Shown in pieces: positions 35,150-44,545 of a stretch of 64,000 bases of DNA. Each line of letters opens with the position of its first letter. The first letter of the stretch is position 1. This stretch comes from JAVWHP01 sp036639955 (GTDB lineage Bacteria > Bacillota_I > Bacilli_A > Erysipelotrichales > Erysipelotrichaceae): assembly GCA_036639955.1 (NCBI GenBank), contig JAVWHP010000001.1, positions 62,001-126,000 on the forward strand, in the 5' to 3' direction. The notes below the pieces were generated by a model. The model was not told the DNA's origin. It saw only the letters and a list, made by a program, of their open reading frames with translations, and did no database searches. Position numbers and translations under genes: made by a program.

Positions 35150-35871
35150 TTAAGTTTGTACATACAAATTCCAGCAGCTACTGCTACATTAAGTGATTCA
35201 AACGTATTCATCTCAATTACAATATTTTTATCTACTAGTTTTTCTACTTCAGGACTAATTCCTTGTCCTTCATTACCAAATACTAAAGCAAAACTTTCAG
35301 CAGCTTCAATCTCTTCTAAACTAATAGCAGCTTTAAGATTAGTAGCATATACTTCATAGTTATTTGCTTGTAATTCCTTTATACATTGTTCAATATCTCT
35401 TTTAATTACTGGTATATGAAATAAAGCACCTTGAGTTGATCTTATAAGTTTCTCATTATATATATCTAAGCTATCATTAGCTAATATTACACTAGTATAA
35501 CCAAAACTTAGAGCAGTTCTTATAATAGTACCTACATTACCTGGATCTTGTACATGATCTAGTATAACAACCTTATTTCCAAGCTCAACAGCACAGTTCT
35601 GATAATGAGCTATCCCCATTATTTTAGAACCGGAAACTGTTGAGCTAATCTTATTTAAGATATCAGGTGTTACTTCATAACTATCTATATTAGTATAGGG
35701 ATTATCATATCCTATTTCAACAATGATTTCATCTAATAAATTAGCATCATATACTTCTTTTATAAGATGTTCACCTTCTACTATAAAGCATTGTTCAAGA
35801 TCACGATGCTTTTTATTCTGAAGTCTAACCCAGTTCTTAACTTTACTATTAGTTAAAGATGTTATTTCCAT
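35146..35871 (-). CDS. TrmH/SpoU family RNA 2'-O-ribose methyltransferase
   Basis: 241 aa. N-terminal substrate-binding region (ITSLTNSKVKNWVRLQNKKH, CFIVEGEHLIKE) and the SPOUT knot: motif 1 LDHVQDPGNVGTIIRTALSF, motif 2 FALVFGNEGQGISPEV, motif 3 IEMNTFESLNVAVAAGICMY. Probably methylates 23S rRNA (RlmB/TsnR-like); the exact nucleotide cannot be told from sequence. The start ATG at 35871 is chosen by the AAAGGA spacing. Confidence 0.92.
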   Translation of the reverse strand: MEITSLTNSKVKNWVRLQNKKHRDLEQCFIVEGEHLIKEVYDANLLDEIIVEIGYDNPYTNIDSYEVTPDILNKISSTVSGSKIMGIAHYQNCAVELGNKVVILDHVQDPGNVGTIIRTALSFGYTSVILANDSLDIYNEKLIRSTQGALFHIPVIKRDIEQCIKELQANNYEVYATNLKAAISLEEIEAAESFALVFGNEGQGISPEVEKLVDKNIVIEMNTFESLNVAVAAGICMYKLK

Positions 35872-35923
35872 AGTAATCTTCAATCCTTTCTAATAAATAG
35901 ATTATCGCTATACACCCAATCTT

Positions 35924-36232
35924 TTAATTTTTAAATAATCTAAATGTATCATTGCTTAAGTATACATAGTATATTACTAAACCTGTTAATACTACAAATT
36001 TAATTATACCTAACATATCCATTGACATAAAACAGAATAATAGCATTATAGCCATAATAATCATAAATAATCCTACTGCATCTTTATTGTCTTTAATAAT
36101 ACCATATACTGCTATAGTAGTTATAGCATTAAATAATGCCCATAATAAGTTAAATCTTACTGCATCCATTAAACAGCATAATCCAAAAAATGCACATACT
36201 GCATACATTACATATCTAAATTGTTCTTTCAT
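35924..36232 (-). CDS. small membrane protein
   Basis: 102 aa with three or four hydrophobic segments (about 8-22, 25-44, 52-68, 76-93). No known motif. GGAGG precedes the ATG, which lies 12 bp after the ileS stop, so it is probably co-transcribed with ileS. Confidence 0.6.
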   Translation of the reverse strand: MKEQFRYVMYAVCAFFGLCCLMDAVRFNLLWALFNAITTIAVYGIIKDNKDAVGLFMIIMAIMLLFCFMSMDMLGIIKFVVLTGLVIYYVYLSNDTFRLFKN

Positions 36233-36244
36233 TCCTATATCCTC

Positions 36245-38971
36245 CTATTTTAAAACTTCTGCACAACGATCACATAAACCATCTTGATTATTTGAATCAC
36301 TTATGTTCCAACAACGTGGACATACTGCACCATCAGCTTTTTCTACCTTAACTTGGCATACTTCAAATTGAGGTAAATCAACATTAGTTAAAGTAGCTTT
36401 AGAAACGATTAACCATTGAGCAAATGTATTTCCTAAGTATTTATCAACCAACTCATCATCACTTTGTTGAAGGTTAACTAATACATGTGCTTCTAATGAC
36501 TTACCAATTTCTTTACTAGCCCTTGCATCTTCTAACGCTTTAAAGATATCAGTTCTAATTAAGTTTAAACGAGCCATATCTTTTTTAATTTGTTCACTGT
36601 TCTCAACATCTTCTAATGAAGGGAATGTAGATAAGTGAATTGAATCAGGTACGGCATGGAAGAAGTCATTGATTTCTTCACATGTATGAACTAGTATTGG
36701 TGCCCATAATTTACATAATACATCAACATAGTGATATAACACAGTTTGTACTTGTCTTCTTCTTAAAGAATCTTTCTTTTCTATATATAGAATATCTTTA
36801 GTGAAATCTAAGTAGTATGCTGAACATTGGTTAGTCATTAAATTGCTTAAACAGCTTACTACATCAGCAAAACGATATTCATTATAAGCTTTTTCGACAC
36901 TAAATATAGTGTCTTTTAATAGTATCATCATGTGTTTATCTAATAATGTTAAGTTTTTAGTTGGTACTATATCAGTTTTAGTAAAGTCTTCTTCAGAAAG
37001 GTTTGCCATACAGAATCTAAATGTATTACGAACTTTACGGTATCCTTCAGAACATTGTTTAAGTATATCATCACTAATACGACAGTCTTGTTGATAATCA
37101 ATACTAGCTGCCCATAATCTTAATATATCTGAACCATATTGTTTAGACATCTTTTTAGGACTTATAGTATTTCCTAATGATTTACTCATTTTTTGTCCTT
37201 TACCATCCATTACGAATCCATGTGATAATACTTGTTTATATGGTGCTTTACCATACATTGCTGTTCCAATAATTAAACTAGAGTTAAACCAACCTCTATA
37301 TTGGTCACTTCCTTCGAAGTATAAATCTGCTGGATAACTAAGTCCTCGGTCCATCATAGCACCTGTATGAGAACTTCCTGAATCGAACCAAACATCCATT
37401 GTATCTGTTTCTTTACGGAATATGTTATTTGGAGATCCTGGATGTGTATAGCCTTCTGGTAATAGTTCTTCTACACTACGTTCAAACCAAACATTGCTTC
37501 CAAATTCTTTTACTAAATTAGCAACATGATCAAAGATTGCTTGATCCATAATTGGAGTATCATCTTCAGCATAAATAATAGGAATTGGCACTCCCCATGC
37601 ACGTTGACGTGAAATACACCAGTCACCACGATCTCTAATCATATTAAATAATCTTGTTTCACCCCATGCAGGGATCCAATCTACTTTATTAATTTCATCT
37701 AATAATGGTTGTCTAATTTTTTCAATACTTGCAAACCATTGTGTAGTTGCACGATATATAATTGGTTTCTTTGTACGCCAGTCATGTGGATATGAATGGG
37801 TAATAAACTCTAATTTTAATAAAGCTCCTAGTTCTTCTAATTTAACTCCAACTGTTTTATTAGCATCATCGACGTACTGTCCTGCTAGTAATTCTCCACT
37901 TTCTTCTGTTAGTATTCCTTTTTCATCAACATTACAGTAAGCTGGTAATCCATATTTCATTCCTACATTAAAGTCATCTACACCAAATCCAGGTGCTGTA
38001 TGAACACAACCAGTTCCTGCATCAGCAGTAACATGATCACCTAATATAACTAAAGATTCACGATCTTCATATAATGGGTGTGTACATTTTATCATTTCTA
38101 ATTCTTTACCTTTAAAGGTTCTGATTACTTCTTTAGTTTCTAATCCGAATTTTTCCCATAAATCATCTACCATTTCTTCTAGACAAATTAATTTTCCTTT
38201 TTCTGAATTAACAACTGCATAAGTAAATCTAGGGTTTAAACATATAGCTAGGTTAGCTGGTATTGTCCAAGGTGTTGTAGTCCAAATAACAAAAGACTCA
38301 TCACCTTCTAGTATACCTAATCCATCTTTAACTTTAAATTTAACATAAATTGTTGGTGATTTAACATCATGATATTCTACTTCAGCTTCTGCTAAAGCAG
38401 ATTCACTTGATGGACTCCAATATACTGGTTTTAATCCTTTATAAATTAGTCCATCCATTGCCATCTTACCAAATACTTGTATTTGGTGATATTCAAAGTC
38501 TTTTTGTAAAGTTATATATGGGTGATCGTAATCACCAACACATCCTAATGATAAAAAGCCTTCTTTTTGAATTGCTACTTGTTTTAATGCGTAATCATAG
38601 CATAGCTTTCTAAATTCAGCAATCTCCATGGTTTTACGATTGTGTCCTAGTTTTTGAATAGCTGTTTCGATTGGTAATCCATGTGTATCCCATCCTGGTA
38701 TATATGGCACTTTATAGCCCATCATAAACTTAGATCTATTTATAACATCCTTTAATATTTTATTTAAAGCATGTCCTGTATGAATATCTCCATTTGCATA
38801 TGGTGGACCATCATGTAAAACAAAGCTTTCTGCTCCATCTCTTTTAGCTAGCATTTGTTCATAGATGTCCATTTCTTTCCATCTTTCTTGAATTAGTGGT
38901 TCTTTTGTTGGTAGCTTACCTCTCATTTCAAATTCTGTTTTTGGCATTAATAGTGTGTCTTTATATTCCAT
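36245..38971 (-). CDS. ileS: isoleucyl-tRNA synthetase
   Basis: 908 aa class I enzyme. HIGH motif is DGPPYANGDIHTGHALNKIL; KMSKS is GKGQKMSKSLGN; the CP1 editing domain has WTTTPWTIPANLAI and the tryptophan-rich site. The C-terminal zinc-binding ribbon CPRCWNISDSNNQDGLCDRC is present, the bacterial eubacterial-type form. AAGGAGG lies upstream. Controlled by the Ile T-box in front of it. Confidence 0.98.
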   Translation of the reverse strand: MEYKDTLLMPKTEFEMRGKLPTKEPLIQERWKEMDIYEQMLAKRDGAESFVLHDGPPYANGDIHTGHALNKILKDVINRSKFMMGYKVPYIPGWDTHGLPIETAIQKLGHNRKTMEIAEFRKLCYDYALKQVAIQKEGFLSLGCVGDYDHPYITLQKDFEYHQIQVFGKMAMDGLIYKGLKPVYWSPSSESALAEAEVEYHDVKSPTIYVKFKVKDGLGILEGDESFVIWTTTPWTIPANLAICLNPRFTYAVVNSEKGKLICLEEMVDDLWEKFGLETKEVIRTFKGKELEMIKCTHPLYEDRESLVILGDHVTADAGTGCVHTAPGFGVDDFNVGMKYGLPAYCNVDEKGILTEESGELLAGQYVDDANKTVGVKLEELGALLKLEFITHSYPHDWRTKKPIIYRATTQWFASIEKIRQPLLDEINKVDWIPAWGETRLFNMIRDRGDWCISRQRAWGVPIPIIYAEDDTPIMDQAIFDHVANLVKEFGSNVWFERSVEELLPEGYTHPGSPNNIFRKETDTMDVWFDSGSSHTGAMMDRGLSYPADLYFEGSDQYRGWFNSSLIIGTAMYGKAPYKQVLSHGFVMDGKGQKMSKSLGNTISPKKMSKQYGSDILRLWAASIDYQQDCRISDDILKQCSEGYRKVRNTFRFCMANLSEEDFTKTDIVPTKNLTLLDKHMMILLKDTIFSVEKAYNEYRFADVVSCLSNLMTNQCSAYYLDFTKDILYIEKKDSLRRRQVQTVLYHYVDVLCKLWAPILVHTCEEINDFFHAVPDSIHLSTFPSLEDVENSEQIKKDMARLNLIRTDIFKALEDARASKEIGKSLEAHVLVNLQQSDDELVDKYLGNTFAQWLIVSKATLTNVDLPQFEVCQVKVEKADGAVCPRCWNISDSNNQDGLCDRCAEVLK

Positions 38972-38984
38972 TTCAAATTCCTCC

Positions 38985-39190
38985 TTATAATAAAAAAAAC
39001 GTCCTATCTAAGGACGTTAATACGCGGTACCACCTTAGTTCATATCTTCATCAAATATGCACTCATCAATAACGCTTGATCTGCGAAGTCTCTTTACATC
39101 TCTTCAAGAGCCCTACTCCCAAGTGATAACCATATTAACTCCACTCCTAGTTCACACCATCCACTAGGTCTCTGCAAGTTTTATTAATTA
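38985..39190 (-). promoter_or_regulatory. T-box leader of ileS (Ile specifier)
   Basis: The minus strand contains AAGGTGGTACCGCG, a terminator stem ACGTCCTTA / TAAGGACGT region ending in a T-run at about 38990, and an ATC specifier (complement of 39125-39127) inside stem I (GGTTATCACTT). Confidence 0.93.
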
Positions 39191-39213
39191 GTCTTCTTGT
39201 TCTTAGTATTTGT

Positions 39214-39636
39214 TTATTTATCTATTGCTAACAATAGATTTTCAATCTGTTTTTTATTCTCATCACTAACTTCAATATTTTTATCTTCTTTTATAACATT
39301 CAATAAATCATTTAAGATAGTTTTAGCATTAACTAACGCTTCTTTAACTATTAGATCAGCATTACTATTAGCTGTATCTATTACTAAGTTAGCTTCTCTT
39401 AACGCCATTCTTGACATACCTTCAGCAGCATTCTCTTTAATACTTAAATTGTTTTGAATCTCTTTATATTTAATATAAATTTCATCATAACTTTTCTTTT
39501 GTTGTACTAATTCTTTGCTTACCTTTTCTAATTGTATTTCTAAGCGTTCTTTTTCTATTGCTAGATGTTCAACATAATCGTCTACCTGATAGCGATTATA
39601 TCCATTTCGCATTACATCGAAATTTTTATTAACCAC
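39214..39636 (-). CDS. divIVA: DivIVA-like cell division/polar protein
   Basis: 140 aa. The N-terminus has the membrane-binding DivIVA pattern NKNFDVMRNGYNRYQVDDYV, followed by coiled coil (residues 25-130). I pick the GTG at 39636, with GGAGG seven bases upstream; a longer frame lacks a site. DivIVA marks negatively curved membrane at poles and septa. It lies in the classical order sepF-ylmH-divIVA, though YlmG/YggT is missing between sepF and ylmH. Confidence 0.88.
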   Translation of the reverse strand: MVNKNFDVMRNGYNRYQVDDYVEHLAIEKERLEIQLEKVSKELVQQKKSYDEIYIKYKEIQNNLSIKENAAEGMSRMALREANLVIDTANSNADLIVKEALVNAKTILNDLLNVIKEDKNIEVSDENKKQIENLLLAIDK

Positions 39637-39650
39637 ACTATCACCTCCAG

Positions 39651-40388
39651 CTAACAATACTTACCTATTTCAATAATATAATTACTTTTCTTGCTTAACG
39701 CCTTTTCTGCCCCTAATATAAATCTTCCATAGCCTCTAATTGATATGCTACAGCCTTCCTTTAGTAATGTTGTTGTTTGTTGATTTACTTGATGTTCTAC
39801 TTTAACTAGTCCACTAATGATTAACTCACTAGCTTCCTTTCTAGAACAATTAGTAATACTTGCAACAATTACATCCAGTCGATAACTACTAACAATTTTC
39901 TGCATGTATTCAATGCGTTCAATATTAGTAATCGTCTGTTCATAAGTTTTAAACTTAACAGCTGTACGTTTAATTTTAGTAACATTATTCATAATGAATT
40001 CAGCTACACTGTCCTTCGCTATCACATAGATATTATTGTCTTCAACAATAATATCTCCTAGATGCTCTCTTTTTATTCCTGAATTCATTATTGCACCTAA
40101 TACATCACGATGATTGATTTCAGTATAATTAATTGCAAACCTAGTATGTAATTTAACTAAAGGAAAGTTTATTTGATCATTAGTGTATTCTGGTACTATT
40201 GCTACAATCTTCATATTAGCATTTAAACAGCCACCATCAAATTCTAAATGTACCTGTTTACTTGCGCACTTGATTAGTTCTTCAACTTCTTGTGCAACCA
40301 GAAAAGGCGTATATACGATTGAACAAGTTCGATTAGCTCGTTCAATCCAATCGTATATTCTCGCCTTCAAGTCTTTATAATCTTGCAT
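39651..40388 (-). CDS. YlmH-like S4-domain RNA-binding protein
   Basis: 245 aa. Residues 1-160 form the RNA-binding RsbR-like N-domain (FDGGCLNANMKIVAIVPEYT, HRDVLGAIMNSGIKREHLGD); the C-terminal S4 domain is RLDVIVASITNCSRKEASEL and GCSISIRGYGRFIL. YlmH homologues bind stalled ribosome-tRNA-nascent chain complexes, and the gene lies with division genes in most Firmicutes. The ribosome site is weak (GAAGAAGAAT); translation may couple to sepF, which ends 11 bp upstream. Confidence 0.9.
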   Translation of the reverse strand: MQDYKDLKARIYDWIERANRTCSIVYTPFLVAQEVEELIKCASKQVHLEFDGGCLNANMKIVAIVPEYTNDQINFPLVKLHTRFAINYTEINHRDVLGAIMNSGIKREHLGDIIVEDNNIYVIAKDSVAEFIMNNVTKIKRTAVKFKTYEQTITNIERIEYMQKIVSSYRLDVIVASITNCSRKEASELIISGLVKVEHQVNQQTTTLLKEGCSISIRGYGRFILGAEKALSKKSNYIIEIGKYC

Positions 40389-40399
40389 TTATTGATGAA

Positions 40400-40801
40400 T
40401 TATTCTTCTTCAGCTTCTAATGATATTTCACCATGGACACCAATCGTTCTTGGAGTACATAATATAACATTATGACCAATTTTTTGAATACTTCCATCAA
40501 GAGCAAATACAACTCCTGTTAGAAAATCAATTGTGCGTTGTGCATAATCTCTTTGTAGCTTGTGTAGATTAACAACAACCGCGCGATTTTCTTTAAGTCT
40601 TTTAGCAACTTCTTCAGCTTCATCAAATGAGCGAGGTTCAAACAAAACCATCTTTGTATCTGTCGAAACTTTGTTTACACCTTTAGTTTTAGCATGTTCA
40701 TACTCACTTACCGGTGTTGCTTCATCAACATCAAATTCTAGGACTTCATCGTCTCCATCTAATGGTGTGATAAATTTTTTAATTTGTTCGCTTATTCCCA
40801 T
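40400..40801 (-). CDS. sepF: cell division protein SepF
   Basis: 133 aa. Amphipathic N-terminus MGISEQIKKFITPLDGDDEV (membrane-binding helix), an acidic linker, then the SepF core VLFEPRSFDEAEEVAKRLKE, RAVVVNLHKLQRDYAQRTID, FLTGVVFALDGSIQKIGHNV. It anchors FtsZ filaments. AGGAGGT precedes the ATG. First gene of the sepF-ylmH-divIVA set. Confidence 0.94.
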   Translation of the reverse strand: MGISEQIKKFITPLDGDDEVLEFDVDEATPVSEYEHAKTKGVNKVSTDTKMVLFEPRSFDEAEEVAKRLKENRAVVVNLHKLQRDYAQRTIDFLTGVVFALDGSIQKIGHNVILCTPRTIGVHGEISLEAEEE

Positions 40802-40984
40802 ACAGTTACCTCCTATATATTATAATTATTATAACACATTTTTTTCATAATAGAATACTATTATTTACTTTTATAATAACTATCCATTAGTTAAAAATCA
40901 AATTCATTTCTCTTTTCAACATTGTTCTCCTTTTTTACGACTTAATTATAATAAATAACAATAAGTAAAATAGCTGCTTCTAAT

Positions 40985-41020
40985 CAAAAAGTAAAAAAAG
41001 ACATATATACTATATTGTCT
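40985..41020 (-). terminator. terminator of hemerythrin-EAL gene
   Basis: Minus-strand AAAAAGACA / TGTCTTTTT hairpin around an AT-rich loop. Confidence 0.65.
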
Positions 41021-42680
41021 TTTTCATATAATTGATATTATTTAAAATTGAACTTTCATCCATAGCTTTACTAAAGAAGAATCCCTGTATATAATCTACT
41101 TTTTCTTTTTGAGCAAACCTATATTGATATTCATTTTCCACTCCTTCAGCTATAGCTTCTAAATGTAATGAATGTATCATATTAATAATACTTTTCATAA
41201 CTATTTGTGCTTTATAATTATCACATATATTATCCATAATTGTTTTATCAATCTTTACTCCATCTATATCAAATTTATATAAATAATCAAAAGATGAATA
41301 GCCACTTCCAAAATCATCAATTTCAATCTTAGCTCCTCTATTCTTTAATTGTTCTATCTTTAAACTAGCAAACTCTCCTTGGGCTAATATTGTTTCTGTT
41401 ATCTCATAAGTTATTCTATTAGCTATAGTAACATCAACATTATTTTTTTTGTATAATTCGTCTAATCTTTCGAAAAAGTCAGGATCTTTAAATTGTTCTA
41501 ATGATATATTAACCGCTATATTCACAGCTCCATTACGACATTTATCTAATAATCTGAAACTTTTATCAAATATTACATAACCTAAATCTTTCATTAAGTG
41601 ATTTTCTTCAGCTATTGGTATAAACTCATTAGGAGATATTAAATTACCATCAAAGTCTTTTAATCTAGCTAAGCATTCAAAATAATATGTTTTAGTATTA
41701 TTTAAAGCTACTACTGGTTGATACATTACTATTACATGATCCTCTAAATTATGAGATTGCATAAGTTCTAACATCTTTTTATCTTTTTCTATAGCTTCGT
41801 TAATTTGTTCATTATAAAACGCATAATGATAATCAGTATTCTTAATATGTCTTATAGCTTTTTGTGCATTAATAAAGTTATTTTTATCTGTCTTAGGTGT
41901 AGCATTTACTATTCCTATCTTAATATTAATCGGCAATGAATCTTTTTGACCATGATAATAACTTTCTGTTTCATCTATAATAGATTCACATAACTTAATT
42001 ACTTGTTTCTTTTCTTGTGTATTAATAATCATGCAAAAATCATTATTTTCATAATGTGCTAAAAAGATAGAATTCTTTTTTTCTAATATTTTAGCTAATA
42101 CTAATATAGCTATATTTGAAGCATTCTGTCCTAAGTAATCACTAATACTTCCTAAATTTTCTATATTAAATATCAAAATACAATAATTACTTTTTGTATT
42201 TTCTTTTATAAATCTAGTTAGTTCTTTTCTTATCGGCAAATGAGTGAGTTTATCAGTTATATACATTGTATTTCTATTCTCATCTGTATCATCTTGAATA
42301 AAACCAGCTAATTTTTGATCGAATTCATTAGTATGTTCTAATATTGTATTTAACATATCATTAATGATTAAACATTGCTCATCACTAGTTTCTTTTTTCA
42401 TTAATGTATTGTTTTGTTCAATAACGTGTCCTAATAAATAATCATGATCCATCTTATGTTCTTTATAATATGGATATGCTACTTCCTTCATAACTTCTTC
42501 TTCATCTTTAAAATGATTAAACACGTACCATTCAAAGAAATCTATTACTTCTTTTATTTTTATATTATTATGATTTATTAAGCATTCGTTATAAAATTCA
42601 TTAAGGATAGAAAACAGTTTTTCATGTTGTTCATCTAATAGATCAACATGACAACTAAACTTTTTTTCCCAACTAAACAT
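41010..42680 (-). CDS. bacteriohemerythrin-GGDEF-EAL protein (c-di-GMP signalling)
   Basis: 556 aa. Residues 1-125 are a complete bacteriohemerythrin: di-iron ligands His19, His56, Glu60, His75, His79, His116, Asp121. A GGDEF-type fold follows (about 145-290), but the signature reads ENNDF, so diguanylate cyclase activity is not expected. The EAL domain (about 310-550) has YYFECLARL (ECL for EAL), NIAVNISLEQF, EITE, IEIDDFGSGYSSF, DGVKIDKT and AIAEGVE, so most metal ligands are kept and phosphodiesterase activity is plausible. Likely an oxygen or iron-responsive c-di-GMP hydrolase. The start is chosen at MFSWEKKF behind AGGAAGAGG. Confidence 0.88.
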   Translation of the reverse strand: MFSWEKKFSCHVDLLDEQHEKLFSILNEFYNECLINHNNIKIKEVIDFFEWYVFNHFKDEEEVMKEVAYPYYKEHKMDHDYLLGHVIEQNNTLMKKETSDEQCLIINDMLNTILEHTNEFDQKLAGFIQDDTDENRNTMYITDKLTHLPIRKELTRFIKENTKSNYCILIFNIENLGSISDYLGQNASNIAILVLAKILEKKNSIFLAHYENNDFCMIINTQEKKQVIKLCESIIDETESYYHGQKDSLPINIKIGIVNATPKTDKNNFINAQKAIRHIKNTDYHYAFYNEQINEAIEKDKKMLELMQSHNLEDHVIVMYQPVVALNNTKTYYFECLARLKDFDGNLISPNEFIPIAEENHLMKDLGYVIFDKSFRLLDKCRNGAVNIAVNISLEQFKDPDFFERLDELYKKNNVDVTIANRITYEITETILAQGEFASLKIEQLKNRGAKIEIDDFGSGYSSFDYLYKFDIDGVKIDKTIMDNICDNYKAQIVMKSIINMIHSLHLEAIAEGVENEYQYRFAQKEKVDYIQGFFFSKAMDESSILNNINYMKKTI

Positions 42681-42711
42681 TTTAACACCTCTTCCTACCT
42701 TATAGTATATC

Positions 42712-42740
42712 AAAAAAAAACAATTTTTACATTGTTTTAA
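42712..42740 (-). terminator. terminator of ylmC-like gene
   Basis: AAACAAT / ATTGTTT stem with a long T-run on the minus strand. Confidence 0.75.
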
Positions 42741-42988
42741 TTTACTTTAACTAAAATAACATCACATCCTATAGATATTATATTATCAACTCTTATTAGT
42801 ATTGTTTGTTTATTAAATACAAAAGGAAATAATCTAGCTATAAAACTACTTTTTTGTAATGCTAAGAATCCTGTTATTTGCATATTGCTTCTTTGAAATT
42901 CTAAATCATCGACAAAACCTAGTATTTTACCATCATTAATGTTTACAACTGGTTTACATTTTAATGTTGAAAATTTCATATATCTCAC
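42737..42988 (-). CDS. YlmC/YmxH family PRC-barrel protein
   Basis: 83-aa PRC-barrel: MKFSTLKCKPVVNINDGKIL, GFVDDLEFQRSNMQITGFLA and an Ile/Val-rich C-terminus (IRVDNIISIGCDVILVKVN). YlmC/YmxH proteins recur beside sigma-E and sigma-G genes in spore formers. It follows sigG by 29 bp on the same strand. Role in sporulation is inferred from context. Confidence 0.87.
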   Translation of the reverse strand: MRYMKFSTLKCKPVVNINDGKILGFVDDLEFQRSNMQITGFLALQKSSFIARLFPFVFNKQTILIRVDNIISIGCDVILVKVN

Positions 42989-43017
42989 CCAATATAGTAT
43001 ATGTAATCAATTATATA

Positions 43018-43794
43018 TTATTCAAAATTCTTTTTTAATGTAGCTATAGCACTTTTTTCTAATCTAGATACTTGAGCTTGTGATATTCCTAGTTCATTAG
43101 CAATTTCACTTTGAGTTTTATCACAATAATATCTTTCTTTTATAATATTTAATTCTTTAAAATTTAATGATTCCATACTCTTTTGTAAAGTCATAAAATT
43201 ATTAAGTCTTTCTATTTCATCGTTAGTATCTTGTAGTTGATCCATTAAATATATAGCATCTCCATCACTATTATATATTGGTTCAAATATAGATATTACG
43301 CTTTGTATAGAATCTAATGCTTCTCTAACATCTTTAGCTTTCACTTCTAAAATGTTAGCTAAATATTCAATACTAGGTTCTTCTTGATGTTGATGGATAT
43401 AATCTTCTTTAATTTTATATACTTTATAAGCTAAATCTTTTAAATGTCTAGAAACGCGTATTACTTGATTATCTCTTAAATATCTTTTTATTTCGCCCAT
43501 AATCATAGGAACTGCATAAGTTGAGAATCTCACTTCATAACTCATATCAAAATGATCAATACTTTTTATTAAACCGATACAACCAACTTGAAAAAGATCA
43601 TCCATATTATCGCTTCTTGCTGCAAATCTAGAAACAATCGATAGAACTAACTTCAGATTCCCCTTAATTAATTCATCTTTAGCACTTAAATCGCCATTCT
43701 GTAAATTAATAAATAATTCCTGCATTTTAGCATTCTTTAATACTGGTAATTCTGAAGTATTAATACCACTAATTTCAACTTTATAAAAAGACAT
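43018..43794 (-). CDS. sigG: sporulation sigma factor SigG (forespore)
   Basis: 258 aa from the ATG at 43794 with AGGAGG spaced seven bases upstream; a longer frame starts in the sigE-sigG spacer. Region 2 (RFAARSDNMDDLFQVGCIGL, FDMSYEVRFSTYAVPMIMGE), region 3 (RDNQVIRVSRHLKDLAYKVY), region 4 (YYCDKTQSEIANELGISQAQ). N-terminal FYKVEISGINTSELPVLKNA is the SigG signature. It directs late forespore genes after engulfment. Lies 54 bp after sigE and its start codon is buried in the hairpin at 43785-43844. Confidence 0.96.
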   Translation of the reverse strand: MSFYKVEISGINTSELPVLKNAKMQELFINLQNGDLSAKDELIKGNLKLVLSIVSRFAARSDNMDDLFQVGCIGLIKSIDHFDMSYEVRFSTYAVPMIMGEIKRYLRDNQVIRVSRHLKDLAYKVYKIKEDYIHQHQEEPSIEYLANILEVKAKDVREALDSIQSVISIFEPIYNSDGDAIYLMDQLQDTNDEIERLNNFMTLQKSMESLNFKELNIIKERYYCDKTQSEIANELGISQAQVSRLEKSAIATLKKNFE

Positions 43795-43844
43795 GATAGG
43801 ACCTCCTAAGCTCATTAGAAGTGTTCCCTTAATCATGTCTTTTT
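43785..43844 (-). promoter_or_regulatory. sigG leader hairpin sequestering the start codon
   Basis: Two perfect 13-bp inverted arms, 43785-43797 and 43832-43844 (AAAAAGACATGAT / ATCATGTCTTTTT on the minus strand). The downstream arm contains the sigG ATG. In transcripts running on from sigE it would hide the start; a transcript beginning inside the spacer would lack the first arm. Confidence 0.75.
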
Positions 43845-43848
43845 ATTC

Positions 43849-44541
43849 TTATATATTTTTATTTAAAGCAACTTTTAACTTACCTATAATACGTTTTTCT
43901 AATCTAGATATATAGGATTGAGATATACCTAATTGGATAGCGATATCTTTTTGAGTTAGTTCATCATGTTCAATCCCATAACGCATTTGTAGTATTAGTT
44001 TTTCACGATCCTTTAAAGTATTCATTGCTTGATGTAGTTCTCTTGCATTTTCTTTTTTTTCAAATTCTTTTTTTACAAGATTTTCATCAGTTCCTATAAT
44101 ATCACTTAGTAATAGTTCATTACCATCATAATCTACGTTTAAAGGTTCATCAAAGCTTACTTCTAATTTACGTCTTGATTTTTTTCTTAAAAACATTAAG
44201 ATTTCATTTTCTATACATCGAGATGCATATGTTACTAATTTTATATTTTTATCTCTTTTAAAGGTATTTACTGCTTTTATTAATCCTATACTTCCAATAC
44301 TTATTAGGTCTTCCATAAAAATTGGATTGCTTTCATAGCGTTTAGCTATATATACTACTAATCTTAGGTTATGTTCTATTAAAGTATCTCTTGCTGATGA
44401 ATCTCCTTTCTCTAGTGCTATTAATGCTTCTAGTTCTTCTTTTGCATTTAAAGGCTGGGGTAAAATTTCACTTCCTTGAATAAAATGAACTTGCTTGTGA
44501 TTTTTAAATAATTTACTACGAATAAAATTAATGATTTTCAT
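43849..44541 (-). CDS. sigE: sporulation sigma factor SigE precursor (mother cell)
   Basis: 230 aa. N-terminal 25 or so residues form the pro-sequence (MKIINFIRSKLFKNHKQVHF), removed by SpoIIGA. Region 2.1 starts at LPQPLNAKEELEALIALEKG; region 2.4 FKRDKNIKLVTYASRCIENE; region 4 LKDREKLILQMRYGIEHDEL. It switches on early mother-cell genes. It lies 5 bp after spoIIGA, so it is translated with its own protease. Confidence 0.96.
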   Translation of the reverse strand: MKIINFIRSKLFKNHKQVHFIQGSEILPQPLNAKEELEALIALEKGDSSARDTLIEHNLRLVVYIAKRYESNPIFMEDLISIGSIGLIKAVNTFKRDKNIKLVTYASRCIENEILMFLRKKSRRKLEVSFDEPLNVDYDGNELLLSDIIGTDENLVKKEFEKKENARELHQAMNTLKDREKLILQMRYGIEHDELTQKDIAIQLGISQSYISRLEKRIIGKLKVALNKNI

Positions 44542-44545
44542 CTTT

